This document shows positions 29,658 to 38,134 of a stretch of DNA of 64,000 nt, one piece after another. The DNA lies in assembly GCF_014483895.1 (NCBI RefSeq), contig NZ_CP059987.1, positions 1-64,000 on the forward strand, in the 5' to 3' direction. The notes beneath the pieces are model-generated. The model worked only from the letters and a program-made list of their open reading frames with translations. It was not told the DNA's origin and ran no database searches. This DNA comes from Protaetiibacter sp. SSC-01. GTDB lineage: Bacteria > Actinomycetota > Actinomycetes > Actinomycetales > Microbacteriaceae. Position 1 is the stretch's first letter. Each line of letters opens with the position of its first letter. The position numbers were made by a program, and so were the translations under genes.

Positions 29658-30494
29658 ATGAAGATCCTCCTCACCGGAGCCACGGGCTACATCGGCTCGG
29701 CCGTGCTCACCGCCCTCCTCGACCGCAGCCACGAGGTGCTCGCGCCCGTGCGCAGCGCCGGCTCGCTCGAGGCCGTCACGCGTGCCGGCGCGCAGGGCGT
29801 CATCGGCGACGTGACCGACGTCGCGTGGCTGAGCGGGCAGCTCGCGCAGGTCGACGGCGCGATCCACGCCGCCGCCCCCGGCGACGGCGCAGCGGAGTTC
29901 GACGGCCGCATCGTCGACGCGGTGCTCGCGTCGTTCGCGGGCACCGCCAAGCCCTATGTGCACACGGGCGGCATCTGGTCGTGGGGCGCGGGCGCCGAGC
30001 TGCGCGACGACAACGCCCCCAACCCGCCCGCGCTCACCGCGTGGCGACCCGCGGTCGAGGCGCGCGTGCTCGAGAGCGGGCTCACGGCATCCGTGCTCTC
30101 CCCGGGCGTCGTCTACGGCCACGATCGCGGGCTCGCCGGGCTCGTGGCACCGGATGCCGACGGTCGCGCCCGGCTGATCGGCGACGGCTCCCAGCACTGG
30201 ACGACCGTGCACGTCGACGACCTCGCCGAGCTCTACGCGCGAGTGCTCGAGGCCGGTCGCCCGCTCGGACGCCTGCTCGGCGTCTCGGGCGTCAACCCGA
30301 CCGTGCGCGAGATCGCGGAGGCGTACGCCCCCGCGGAGATCGTCACCGAGACGGCCGATGAGACCCGCGCACGCCTCGGCGAGGCGTTCGCCGACGCCCT
30401 CCTGCTCGACCAGCAGGCGGTCGGCGACACGGCGCGCGAGCTCGGCTGGGCGCCCACGCATCCGTCGCTCGTCGAGGAGCTGCGGGCGCGCTGA
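29658..30494 (+). CDS. NAD(P)-dependent epimerase/dehydratase family protein
   Basis: A 278-residue extended SDR enzyme. The Rossmann motif GATGYIG is at residues 7-13. No YxxxK catalytic pair is obvious, and the sequence HTGGIWSWG near residue 100 suggests an atypical subfamily. Its start is 33 bases from the operator above, so it is probably controlled by the divergent ArsR regulator. The substrate is unknown; such pairs sometimes handle reactive electrophiles. Confidence 0.8.
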   Translation: MKILLTGATGYIGSAVLTALLDRSHEVLAPVRSAGSLEAVTRAGAQGVIGDVTDVAWLSGQLAQVDGAIHAAAPGDGAAEFDGRIVDAVLASFAGTAKPYVHTGGIWSWGAGAELRDDNAPNPPALTAWRPAVEARVLESGLTASVLSPGVVYGHDRGLAGLVAPDADGRARLIGDGSQHWTTVHVDDLAELYARVLEAGRPLGRLLGVSGVNPTVREIAEAYAPAEIVTETADETRARLGEAFADALLLDQQAVGDTARELGWAPTHPSLVEELRAR

Positions 30495-30515
30495 GCCGCA
30501 GGCTCGAGCCGGGGC

Positions 30516-31709
30516 TCACTCCTCCGTCGGGATGGGCTCCGCCGGCAGCTTGCGCACGCGCGCGCGGCGGCGGCGGCGCTCGGGGATCATCGAGCGCATC
30601 TCCTCGAGCTTGCCGAAGCACAGCAGGCGGTCGCCCGCCTCGAGCAGCTGGCCCTTGCGCGGGTTCGGGATGACGCTCGCGCCGCGGTGGAGCGTGAGCA
30701 CCGTGATGTCGCGCTCCCACAGGCCCGACTCGCCGAGAGTCTTGCCCACGAGCTCGGCGTTGCCGTGCACGAGCAGCTCCGCGACGCCGTAGCCCGTCGA
30801 GACCGAGAGGCGCTGACGCACGTCGATCTCGGGGAAGGCCACCTGCTGGGCGACGTAGTCGATGATCGCGCCCGCGACATCCAGCTGCGTCGCCGCCTCG
30901 ATGCCCTGCAGGCCGGGCGAGGAGTTGACCTCCATGACGAGCGGGCCGTCGGCGCCCTCGAGCATGTCGACGCCAGCGACGCGCAGGCCCATGATCTGGG
31001 CCGAGCGCACGGCCGCCTGCGCGTACTCGGGCGAGAGGTCGACGCGCTCGACGCTGCCGCCGCGATGCACGTTCGAGCGGAACTCGTCGCCCTTCGCCGT
31101 GCGCCGCATCGCCGCGACGACGCGGTCGCCCACGACGAGCGCGCGGATGTCGCGGCCGCGGCTCTCCGAGACGAAGTGCTGGATGAGCACGTTCTGGTTG
31201 GTCGACTGGAGGGTCTCGATGATGGCCTCGGCCGTCTTCACCTCGGGGGCGAGGATGACGCCGATGCCCTGCGTGCCCTCGAGCAGCTTGATGACGACGG
31301 GGGCGCCGCCGACCTGCTCGATCGCGGGGCGGACATCCGCTCGGTTGCGCACGAACGCCGTGGCCGGCATGCCGATGTTGTGGCGCGACAGGATCTGGTT
31401 GGCCCGCAGCTTGTCGCGCGCGTTCGAGATGCCGTTCGCCGTGTTGGGCGTGTAGACGTCCATCTGCTCGAACTGGCGCACCACGGCGGTGCCGAAGTAG
31501 GTGATCGAGGCGCCGATGCGCGGCAGGATCGCGTCGTAGTCGGAGAGGGGGCGCCCGCGGTACTGCAGGTCGGGCTCGTCGCCCGAGAGGTCGATCGCGA
31601 ACCGCAGCGTGTTGAGCACCTTGACGTCGTGCCCGCGCTGCAGCGCAGCCGCCTTGAGGCGCTGGGTGGAGTACGCCCGGGGGGCGCGCGAGAGGATCGC
31701 GAGTTTCAT
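30516..31709 (-). CDS. rimK: RimK-type glutamate ligase fused to an RCK_C domain
   Basis: A 397-residue protein. The N-terminal 290 residues form an ATP-grasp ligase of the RimK family (MKLAILSRAPRAYST, LLEGTQGIGVIL, VNSSPG), which adds glutamates to a protein C-terminus such as ribosomal S6. Residues about 310-385 are an RCK_C (TrkA-C) domain, VGKTLGESGLWERDI-like, which in channels binds ligands such as cyclic di-AMP. The fusion suggests ligand control of ligation. It is divergent from a RimB-type protease gene with a 27-bp gap. Confidence 0.88.
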   Translation of the reverse strand: MKLAILSRAPRAYSTQRLKAAALQRGHDVKVLNTLRFAIDLSGDEPDLQYRGRPLSDYDAILPRIGASITYFGTAVVRQFEQMDVYTPNTANGISNARDKLRANQILSRHNIGMPATAFVRNRADVRPAIEQVGGAPVVIKLLEGTQGIGVILAPEVKTAEAIIETLQSTNQNVLIQHFVSESRGRDIRALVVGDRVVAAMRRTAKGDEFRSNVHRGGSVERVDLSPEYAQAAVRSAQIMGLRVAGVDMLEGADGPLVMEVNSSPGLQGIEAATQLDVAGAIIDYVAQQVAFPEIDVRQRLSVSTGYGVAELLVHGNAELVGKTLGESGLWERDITVLTLHRGASVIPNPRKGQLLEAGDRLLCFGKLEEMRSMIPERRRRRARVRKLPAEPIPTEE

Positions 31710-31736
31710 GCGGGGGACGCCTGCCAAGATGGTGCG

Positions 31737-32219
31737 GTGAGCGAGAGATCCCATTCAAACACCCTCGCGGGGTGGCGGGAGTGGGTGCAGTTGCCGGATG
31801 TGGGTGTGCCGTGGATCAAGGCGAAGCTCGACACGGGCGCCCAGACCTCGTCGATCCACGCCTACGACGTCGAGGCCTTCGATCGCGACGGTGAGGCCTG
31901 GGTGCGCTTCGGCATCCGTCCGTGGCAGAAGTCGGATGCCGACGAGGTGATCGTGGAGCGTCACGTGGTCGACGTGCGCCGCGTGCGCAGCTCGTCGGGT
32001 CACGTCGACGAGCGCTTCGTCGTGTCGCTCCCCCTCGTGCTCGTCGGTCGCCGCGTCGAGGCCGAGGTGACGCTCAGCAACCGCGACTCGATGGGGTTCC
32101 GGATGCTCATCGGCCGCGAGGCGCTCAGCCGCGGCTTCGTCGTGGACTCGTCCCGCTCGTTCCTCGGCGACCGTGCGCCCCGACCCATGCGACGTCGCAA
32201 CCGCGGCGACGAGGACTGA
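31737..32219 (+). CDS. rimB: RimB-type retropepsin-like protease
   Basis: A 160-residue protein of the family once called ATP-dependent zinc proteases. The motif AKLDTGAQTSSIHA near residue 31 contains the DTGA signature of retropepsin-like aspartic proteases. In Pseudomonas, RimB trims the glutamate tails added by RimK, so this protein and the divergent RimK likely work as an opposing pair. The GTG start at 31737 is chosen on the short gap to rimK. No signal peptide is seen. Confidence 0.82.
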   Translation: MSERSHSNTLAGWREWVQLPDVGVPWIKAKLDTGAQTSSIHAYDVEAFDRDGEAWVRFGIRPWQKSDADEVIVERHVVDVRRVRSSSGHVDERFVVSLPLVLVGRRVEAEVTLSNRDSMGFRMLIGREALSRGFVVDSSRSFLGDRAPRPMRRRNRGDED

Positions 32220-32224
32220 CCCTC

Positions 32225-32857
32225 TCAGCGCTCGAGCGCGAGCCGCACACCGAACCCGGCGATGACCGCGCCCGCGACGCCGTCGATCCAACGGGTCACG
32301 ACGGGGCGCTGCAGCCAGCGACGGAACGACCGCGCGACGAGCAGGATCGTGCCGAGCCACACCGTGCCGAGCAGCACGTGCACCGCCGCGAGGGCGAGAC
32401 CCCATGCGAGGGCGGGAGCGTCGCCGGGGATGAACTGCGGCAGCACGGCGACCTAGAACGCACCCACCTTCGGGTTGAGCAGGTTCGTCATCGCACCTTG
32501 GCGGAAGCCCGCCCAGAACGAGTCGGCGCGGGAGTCGAGCCGCGGCTCCTCGTGGCGCGCGCCCCGGATGGCCGACCACGACATCCGCAGCCCGATCCAT
32601 ACGAGGTAGAGGGCGCCCGCGAAGCGCAGCACGTCGTAGGCGAGCTGCGATGCGAGCAGCAGCGCGCTCACCCCGACCGCGGCGGCCGCGCCCCACACGA
32701 GCACACCCGCCTGGATCCCGCCGACCGCACCCCAGGCTCGGCCCCGTCCCGCGACCGCGGCCGTGCGCAGCACGAGCGCGGTGTCGAGCCCGGGCGTGAT
32801 CGTCAGCAGGACGACGACCACCCCGAACGACAGCAGCACGGTGAGCGGCGGCAACAT
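32225..32857 (-). pseudogene. LysE-family amino-acid exporter, interrupted by a stop
   Basis: Two in-frame pieces, 134 and 73 residues, match one LysE/RhtB exporter of about 210 residues. They are split by a single TAG at 32453-32455, in the stretch NPKVGAF-stop-VAVLPQFIPG, where family members have Tyr. A TAC-to-TAG change explains it. Six transmembrane segments would be expected overall. It may be a true pseudogene, a sequencing error or, less likely, read-through. Upstream padR-side genes are on the same strand. Confidence 0.8.
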
Positions 32858-32866
32858 GCCGCCAGC

Positions 32867-33316
32867 CTAGGAGCCGACCGCGCGCTTCACGAGCTGGGCG
32901 ATGAGCTTCTCGTCGGCCTTCGTGAGGTCGTTCGTGAGGGCGTACGAGGTGGGCCACATCGTGCCCTCGTCGAGCTGCGCGGCGTTGTCGAAGCCGAGCG
33001 TCGAGTAGCGGGCCTTGAACTTCTTCGCGTCTTGGAAGTAGACGATGTTCTTGCCGTCCTTGTAGTACGCCGGCATCCCGTACCAGAGGCGCGGAGCGAG
33101 CTCGGGCGCGGTCTCGGTGACGATGCGGTGGATGCGCTCGGCGAGCGCCCGGTCCTCGGGGTCCATTGCGGCGATCTTGTCGAGCACCGCCTGCGCGTTC
33201 TCCTCCGGGGTGCTCTTCTTCGAGCGCCGCACCTCGGCGGCGTGCTCCTTCATCACGGCGCGCTCCTCCTCGGTGAACGCGCTCGTGTTCTTCTTGGTGG
33301 TGTTCTTCTCGGCCAT
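32867..33316 (-). CDS. DUF1801 protein (YdhG-like)
   Basis: A 149-residue protein with a basic N-terminal tail (MAEKNTTKKN) and a DUF1801 core with PRLWYGMPAYYK and NIVYFQDAKK. The family includes B. subtilis YdhG/Fra, a possible frataxin-like iron chaperone, but its role here is untested. It follows an exporter pseudogene ten bases downstream and lies 114 bp from the PadR gene. Function is inferred from the family only. Confidence 0.8.
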   Translation of the reverse strand: MAEKNTTKKNTSAFTEEERAVMKEHAAEVRRSKKSTPEENAQAVLDKIAAMDPEDRALAERIHRIVTETAPELAPRLWYGMPAYYKDGKNIVYFQDAKKFKARYSTLGFDNAAQLDEGTMWPTSYALTNDLTKADEKLIAQLVKRAVGS

Positions 33317-33378
33317 GCGGCCAGGCTAGGAGGGGGCGGCATCCGGTGCTTCTCGAATCCTGATCGGGTTGCGCGACG

Positions 33379-33412
33379 AAGGGCCGCCGGAGCGGCTGCC
33401 CCGACGGCCCTT
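33379..33412. terminator. Hairpin after padR
   Basis: AAGGGCCG at 33379-33386 pairs with CGGCCCTT at 33405-33412 around an 18-base loop with internal pairing. It lies 19 bases beyond the PadR stop and could end its message. Confidence 0.5.
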
Positions 33413-33430
33413 GCAGCGGATGCGGCTGCC

Positions 33431-34060
33431 TCAGTCGGCGAGGATGAGGTACAGCGCGCGGCGCGCCTCGTCGAGCTTCTCGACCGCGGCCGCCCGCTGG
33501 GCGTCGGTCGCCGCGTGATGGAACTGCCCCACGACGCCCATGAGCTTGCCGACGCTCTGCTGGAACGCGAGCTCCTGCTCGCTGCGCTTCGGGGAGCCGG
33601 ACTCCCACGCGCGCTTCAGCTCCTCTCCGTGCTCGGAGACGTAGGTGCGGCCCGCCTCGGTGAGCGTGTACTCGGTGCGCCGGCCCTCGCCGGTCGCCTC
33701 GATGAGCTCCTCGTCGACGAGCTGCTGCAGGGTCGGGTAGACCGAGCCCGGGCTCGGCCGCCATCCGCCGCCCGTGCGCTCGGCGATCGTCTTGATGACG
33801 CTGTAGCCGTTCGACGGGCCCTCGGCGAGCACCGAGAGGATGACGGAGCGGATGTCGCCGCGGCCGGCGCGGCCCTTGCCGCGACCCCAGGGGCCGGGGC
33901 CGAATCCGGGGCCGAAGCCCGGACCGGGGCCGAACGGGGGCATGCCGCGCATGGGGGCGTGCACCCCACGCTCGGCGTGCGGCCCGTGGGCGGCGGGGTT
34001 GGTGGGGTCGTGGTGGAACATGGCGTGGCGCTCGCGGCGCCGGAAGGCCTTGGGGTTCAT
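33431..34060 (-). CDS. PadR-family transcriptional regulator
   Basis: A 209-residue regulator. The N-terminal 60 residues are Gly-, Pro- and His-rich. The winged helix follows (DIRSVILSVLAEGPSNGYSVIK, SVYPTLQQL and GRRTEYTLTEAG), and a C-terminal helical dimerisation region ends at about residue 200. GAAAGGAGAACGATC precedes the ATG at 34060. Two palindromes lie just upstream of the gene and could be its autoregulatory sites. The next plus-strand gene is the first of the surface-protein pair. Its ligand is unknown. Confidence 0.88.
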   Translation of the reverse strand: MNPKAFRRRERHAMFHHDPTNPAAHGPHAERGVHAPMRGMPPFGPGPGFGPGFGPGPWGRGKGRAGRGDIRSVILSVLAEGPSNGYSVIKTIAERTGGGWRPSPGSVYPTLQQLVDEELIEATGEGRRTEYTLTEAGRTYVSEHGEELKRAWESGSPKRSEQELAFQQSVGKLMGVVGQFHHAATDAQRAAAVEKLDEARRALYLILAD

Positions 34061-34087
34061 GATCGTTCTCCTTTCGCAGACCATGAT

Positions 34088-34125
34088 TGTCGCGAGGTAT
34101 CGCGACAGGTCAACGATATATCGTT
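34088..34125. promoter_or_regulatory. Tandem palindromes upstream of padR (candidate operator)
   Basis: TGTCGCG-N6-CGCGACA (34088-34107) is followed four bases later by the perfect 14-bp palindrome AACGATATATCGTT (34112-34125). The AT-rich core is rare in this genome. They lie 28-65 bp upstream of the PadR start and 109 bp before the divergent secreted-protein gene. Confidence 0.6.
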
Positions 34126-34233
34126 AACTGGCGCAACACAAGACCCCCCTGGAAATCGATCGCGAGCGGGCGTAGCCTGTCCCCCAACCGGGGTACAACC
34201 CGGATGGGGTTCCTCGAAGTCGAGGAGGGGGAG

Positions 34234-35028
34234 ATGGTGCCGACAGACGGCGTCGACAGCGACGCCGTCACCACACGGAGTCACTGGCGCGGCGTGCTCA
34301 TGGGCGCTGCGCTGGCGATGGGTGTCGGCCTCCTCGTGCTCGTCTCGCCGCAACAGGCGCGAGCGGATGACAGCCCCGGCCTCGTGGGAACGCTCGGCTC
34401 CGTCGTGGGCCAGGTCACGTCGACCGTCGAATCCGTCGTCACTCCCGCCGTCGAGCCGCTCCCCGAGCTGCGCGAACTGCCCGTCGTCGGCGGGATCGTC
34501 GGCGACATCGCCGACAGCCGCCCCGTCTCGACCGTCACGGCGCCCATCGCGGGCATCGTCGACCGCGTGCTCGGGGCCGACGTCGTCGCGCCCGTCGTCG
34601 CGCCCGTCGGCGGACTCGTCGACGGCACCCTCGGTGGCCTCGCGGGCGCGCCCGCCGAGCCGGCCGGGCCCCTCGCGCCCACGCCGACCGGCCCGGGCGA
34701 CGACCGGGGTGCGCTCGCGGCCGAGCCGGCCCCCGCATCCGGCACCGCCGCATCCGTCGCGATGCGCCTCGTCCCCCTCCTCAGCAGCGTCGGCGAACTC
34801 GGCATCGCCGTCGCGGCCGGCGCCGAGGGCCCCGACCACGGGCCCGTGAGCATTCCGGGCGGTCTCACGCCCACCTCCGCAGTCACGGCAGGCGGCGCGC
34901 CGATCGGCGCAGCAGCGGCCGTGCTCGGCGCCGGCCTTCTCCTCCTGCTCGCTCGGGGACGCCTGCGCCCCGACGACTTCCGGGCGCCACCGTCGCCCGT
35001 GTACGCCACCGACACCTCGCCCGACTGA
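34234..35028 (+). CDS. Secreted, membrane-anchored protein of unknown family
   Basis: A 264-residue protein with a signal or anchor segment at about residues 19-38, after a 16-residue acidic start, and a C-terminal transmembrane segment at about 232-248 (ending in basic and acidic residues). The mature part is a repetitive, Val/Gly/Pro-rich stretch with PVVG, PVVAPVGG and similar pieces. GGAGG with good spacing supports the ATG at 34234. No LAxTG motif is seen. It sits 108 bp upstream of the chaplin-like gene and probably belongs to the same surface locus. I do not recognise the family. Confidence 0.65.
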   Translation: MVPTDGVDSDAVTTRSHWRGVLMGAALAMGVGLLVLVSPQQARADDSPGLVGTLGSVVGQVTSTVESVVTPAVEPLPELRELPVVGGIVGDIADSRPVSTVTAPIAGIVDRVLGADVVAPVVAPVGGLVDGTLGGLAGAPAEPAGPLAPTPTGPGDDRGALAAEPAPASGTAASVAMRLVPLLSSVGELGIAVAAGAEGPDHGPVSIPGGLTPTSAVTAGGAPIGAAAAVLGAGLLLLLARGRLRPDDFRAPPSPVYATDTSPD

Positions 35029-35136
35029 CGTCCGACGAGTCCGCCCGCCGCGCATCCGCGGTCGGTGCGGGCACACGCGTCCCGTCGCATCCGTCCGGAT
35101 GCGGCGCATCAGTCGATCAGGCAAGGAGCCGAAGCA

Positions 35137-36585
35137 ATGAACAAGTACGTCTCTCGAGGGCTGTGGACGGTCCTCGTAACGGGGGGCTTCATGGCCCTCG
35201 GAGTCGGCGTCGCGCACGCCGACACGGCAACATCCGGGGAAGACGGCGTGGTCTCGGGCACGCAGGGCATCCTCGGCATCGAGCTGCCCGTGCAGCTCGG
35301 CGGCAACGCCATCTCGATCCTCGGCGACGCCGAGAGCTCGGGCGCCGCGACGACCGCGCCCGCGCAGGGCTCGGCGCCGACGGGGGGCACGAGCGGAACG
35401 GATGCGATCGCATCCGGCACGCAGCTGCTCACCGATCTCGGGGTGCCGGTGACGCTCGGCGGGAACGCGATCTCGGTGCTCGGCGACGCGTCGACGTCGG
35501 GTGCGGATACGACGCCGACGGGTACCGGTGACGGCAGCGCCGGCGCGGGCTCGGGCTCGACCGACGGAACCGACGGCATCCTCGGCGGCAGCCAGGTGCT
35601 CGCCGACCTCGGGGTGCCCGTGACGCTCGGCGGCAACGCCATCTCGGTGCTCGGAGACGCGTCGACCGCGAGCGCGGACACGACGCCGGCCGCGACCGGC
35701 GGTGCCGGTGCGGAGGGAGCCGAGGGCTCGACCGACGGAACCGACGGCACGCTCTCGGGCACGCAGGTGCTCGCCGACCTCGGGGTGCCGGTGACGCTCG
35801 GCGGCAATGCCATCTCGGTGCTCGGTGACGCGTCGACCGCGGGCGCGGACACGACGCCGACGGGAGCCGGTGACGCGACCGCCGACGGGGGCTCGGGCTC
35901 GACCGACGGCACCGACGGGATCCTCGGCGGCAGCCAGGTGCTCGCCGACCTCGGGGTGCCCGTGACGCTCGGGGGCAACGCCATCTCGGTGCTCGGTGAC
36001 GCCTCGACGGCGGGTGCCGACACGACGCCCGCCGCGACCGGCGGTGCTGGTGCGGAGGGAGCCGAGGGCTCGACCGACGGCACCGACGGCATCCTCGGCG
36101 GCACGCAGGTGCTGCTCGATCCGGTGGTGCCGGTGACGCTCGGCGGCAACGCGATCTCGGTGCTCGGTGACGCGTCGACGTCGGGCGCGGACACGACGCC
36201 GGCGGGAGCCGGTGACGGCAGCGCCGGCGGGGGCTCGGGCTCGACCGACGGAACCGACAGCATCCTCGGCGGCACGCAGGTGCTGCTCGATCCGGTGCTG
36301 CCGGTGACGCTCGGCGGCAACGCCATCTCGGTGCTCGGTGACGCGACGACGGGCAGCTCGACCACGGGAACCGACCCGGGCACGGACCCGGGCACGGACC
36401 CGGGCACGGATCCGGGCAGCGACCCCGACGGCACCCAGGTCCCGAGCTACGCGCTCGCGGATGACGGGATCGCGGCGCTCGCTCCCACGGGCGCCGAGGG
36501 CGGCATCACCGCGGTCGCCCTCGCCGCGATCGCATTCCTCGCGGGCCTGCTCATGGTGCGCCGCACGGCGCTCCGCCGGCGCTGA
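35137..36585 (+). CDS. Chaplin-like repeat surface protein with a LAxTG anchor
   Basis: A 482-residue secreted protein. The signal peptide ends AHAD near residue 28, a common chaplin cleavage pattern. Seven repeats of about 57 residues follow, each with SGTQVLADLGVPVTLGGNAI-type sequence that lines up with the chaplin core (SGN..VPVNVCGN..NVVG), but with Gly in place of the conserved Cys. A DPGT-repeat linker follows. The end is LAPTG (36478-36492), a hydrophobic segment and RTALRRR, a class E sortase signal. Long chaplins are SrtE substrates in Streptomyces. The function is probably a surface amyloid or adhesion layer. Confidence 0.8.
   Translation: MNKYVSRGLWTVLVTGGFMALGVGVAHADTATSGEDGVVSGTQGILGIELPVQLGGNAISILGDAESSGAATTAPAQGSAPTGGTSGTDAIASGTQLLTDLGVPVTLGGNAISVLGDASTSGADTTPTGTGDGSAGAGSGSTDGTDGILGGSQVLADLGVPVTLGGNAISVLGDASTASADTTPAATGGAGAEGAEGSTDGTDGTLSGTQVLADLGVPVTLGGNAISVLGDASTAGADTTPTGAGDATADGGSGSTDGTDGILGGSQVLADLGVPVTLGGNAISVLGDASTAGADTTPAATGGAGAEGAEGSTDGTDGILGGTQVLLDPVVPVTLGGNAISVLGDASTSGADTTPAGAGDGSAGGGSGSTDGTDSILGGTQVLLDPVLPVTLGGNAISVLGDATTGSSTTGTDPGTDPGTDPGTDPGSDPDGTQVPSYALADDGIAALAPTGAEGGITAVALAAIAFLAGLLMVRRTALRRR
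35254..36360 (+). repeat. Seven tandem chaplin-like repeats, about 171 bp each
   Basis: Seven in-frame repeats of about 57 codons, with the core PVTLGGNAISVLGDAST. Copies 2 to 6 are near-identical at the DNA level, and copies 3 and 5 share the same variable spacer (TPAATGGAGAEGAEGS), as do 2, 4 and 6 in part. The alternating spacers suggest recent two-unit duplication, and the tract is a likely hotspot for copy-number change. Confidence 0.85.
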
Positions 36586-36694
36586 CAGCCGCCTACCGGG
36601 GGCCGCACGCGCGTCTGTGACAGCGTGTGACCCCCGGTGACGGCCCGTGACAGACAGCTCGATCGGCGACGGCGGGGCGCGGCACCATGTCCAG

Positions 36695-38131
36695 GTGACA
36701 GATCAGACCGCGCCCCGCCAGATCCGCTTCAACGCGTTCGACATGAACTGCGTCGCCCACCAGTCCTCGGGCATGTGGCGGCATCCGGACGACCGGTCCG
36801 ACACCTACAAGGACATCGAGTACTGGACGCAGCTCGCGCAGCTGCTCGAACGCGGCAACTTCGACGGCATCTTCATCGCCGACGTGCTCGGCACCTACGA
36901 CGTCTACGGCGGCACCAACGAGGCCGCCATCCGGAACGGCGCCCAGGTGCCCGTCAACGACCCGGTGCTGCTCGTGTCGGCGATGGCGGCCGTCACGAAG
37001 AACCTCGGCTTCGGCGTCACCGCGGGCACGGCGTACGAGCACCCGTACCCCTTCGCGCGCCGCATGACGACCCTCGACCACCTCACGAAGGGCCGCGTCG
37101 GCTGGAACGTCGTCACCGGCTACCTGCCGAGCGCCGCGCGCAACATGGGCCACGACGACCAACTGCAGCACGACGACCGCTACGACCAGGCCGACGAGTA
37201 CCTCGAGGTGCTCTACAAGCTGTGGGAGGGCTCGTGGGAGGACGACGCCGTCGTGCGCGACCGCGAGACCGGCGTCTTCACGGAACCCTCGAAGGTGCAC
37301 GAGATCCGCCACTACGGCAAGCACTACACGGTGCCCGGCATCCACATCTCCGAGCCGTCGCCGCAGCGCAGCCCGGTGATCTACCAGGCGGGCGCCTCGC
37401 CGCGTGGCATCGCCTTCGCCGCCGGCAACGCCGAGGCGATCTTCGTGGCCGCCCCGACCAAGGAGGTGCTCAAGGGCACCGTCTCCCGCATCCGCGACGC
37501 TCTCGAGGCTGCGGGCCGCGACCGCTACGCCGCGCGCATCTACACGCTCATCACCGTCATCACCGACGAGACCGATGAGAAGGCGCAGGCGAAGTACGAG
37601 GACTACCTGCGCTACGCCTCCCCCGAGGGTGCGCTCGTGTTCATGTCGGGCTGGATGGGCGTCGACCTCTCGCAGTACGACCTCGACGAGCCCGTCGGCA
37701 ACGTCGAGTCGAACGCCATCCAGTCGGCCGTGCAGAACTACGCGGATGCGGCGAAGCACGGCGACGAGTTCACCGTGCGCGACATCGCGCTGAACGGCGC
37801 GATCGGCGGGCTCGGCCCCACGATCGTGGGCGGCGGCGAGACGATCGCCGACCTCCTGCAGGAGTGGGTCGACTACACCGACGTCGACGGCTTCAACCTC
37901 GCCTACGCGATCACGCCCGGCACCTTCCAGGACATCGTCGAGCACGTCGTGCCCGTGCTGCAGGCGCGCGGCGCCTACCCGACGTCGTACTCGCCGGGCA
38001 CCCTGCGCAACAAGCTGCACGGGCGCGGCGACCGCCTGCCCGACGATCACAAGGGCGCGCGGTACCGCATCGGTGGCGACCTGTCGACGGCGGTCGCCAC
38101 GACATCCGAGCGGGTCGCGCTCGAGGTCTGA
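36695..38131 (+). CDS. LLM-class FMN-dependent monooxygenase (NtaA/SnaA/DszA family)
   Basis: A 478-residue two-component flavin monooxygenase that needs reduced FMN from a partner reductase. Motifs GTAYEHPYPFARRM, GRVGWNVVTG and YQAGASPRG are typical. Family substrates include aminopolycarboxylates, dibenzothiophene sulfone and alkanesulfonates; the substrate here is unknown. The GTG at 36695 gives the usual family N-terminus; a GTG at 36647 is possible. No reductase lies next to it. A bile-acid-symporter-like gene converges on it. Confidence 0.85.
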   Translation: MTDQTAPRQIRFNAFDMNCVAHQSSGMWRHPDDRSDTYKDIEYWTQLAQLLERGNFDGIFIADVLGTYDVYGGTNEAAIRNGAQVPVNDPVLLVSAMAAVTKNLGFGVTAGTAYEHPYPFARRMTTLDHLTKGRVGWNVVTGYLPSAARNMGHDDQLQHDDRYDQADEYLEVLYKLWEGSWEDDAVVRDRETGVFTEPSKVHEIRHYGKHYTVPGIHISEPSPQRSPVIYQAGASPRGIAFAAGNAEAIFVAAPTKEVLKGTVSRIRDALEAAGRDRYAARIYTLITVITDETDEKAQAKYEDYLRYASPEGALVFMSGWMGVDLSQYDLDEPVGNVESNAIQSAVQNYADAAKHGDEFTVRDIALNGAIGGLGPTIVGGGETIADLLQEWVDYTDVDGFNLAYAITPGTFQDIVEHVVPVLQARGAYPTSYSPGTLRNKLHGRGDRLPDDHKGARYRIGGDLSTAVATTSERVALEV

Positions 38132-38134
38132 CCC

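Noticed and set aside
35254-36360. CRISPR array or tandem satellite
   Set aside because: The repeats are in frame, longer than CRISPR repeats, and fit a protein repeat with a signal peptide and anchor.
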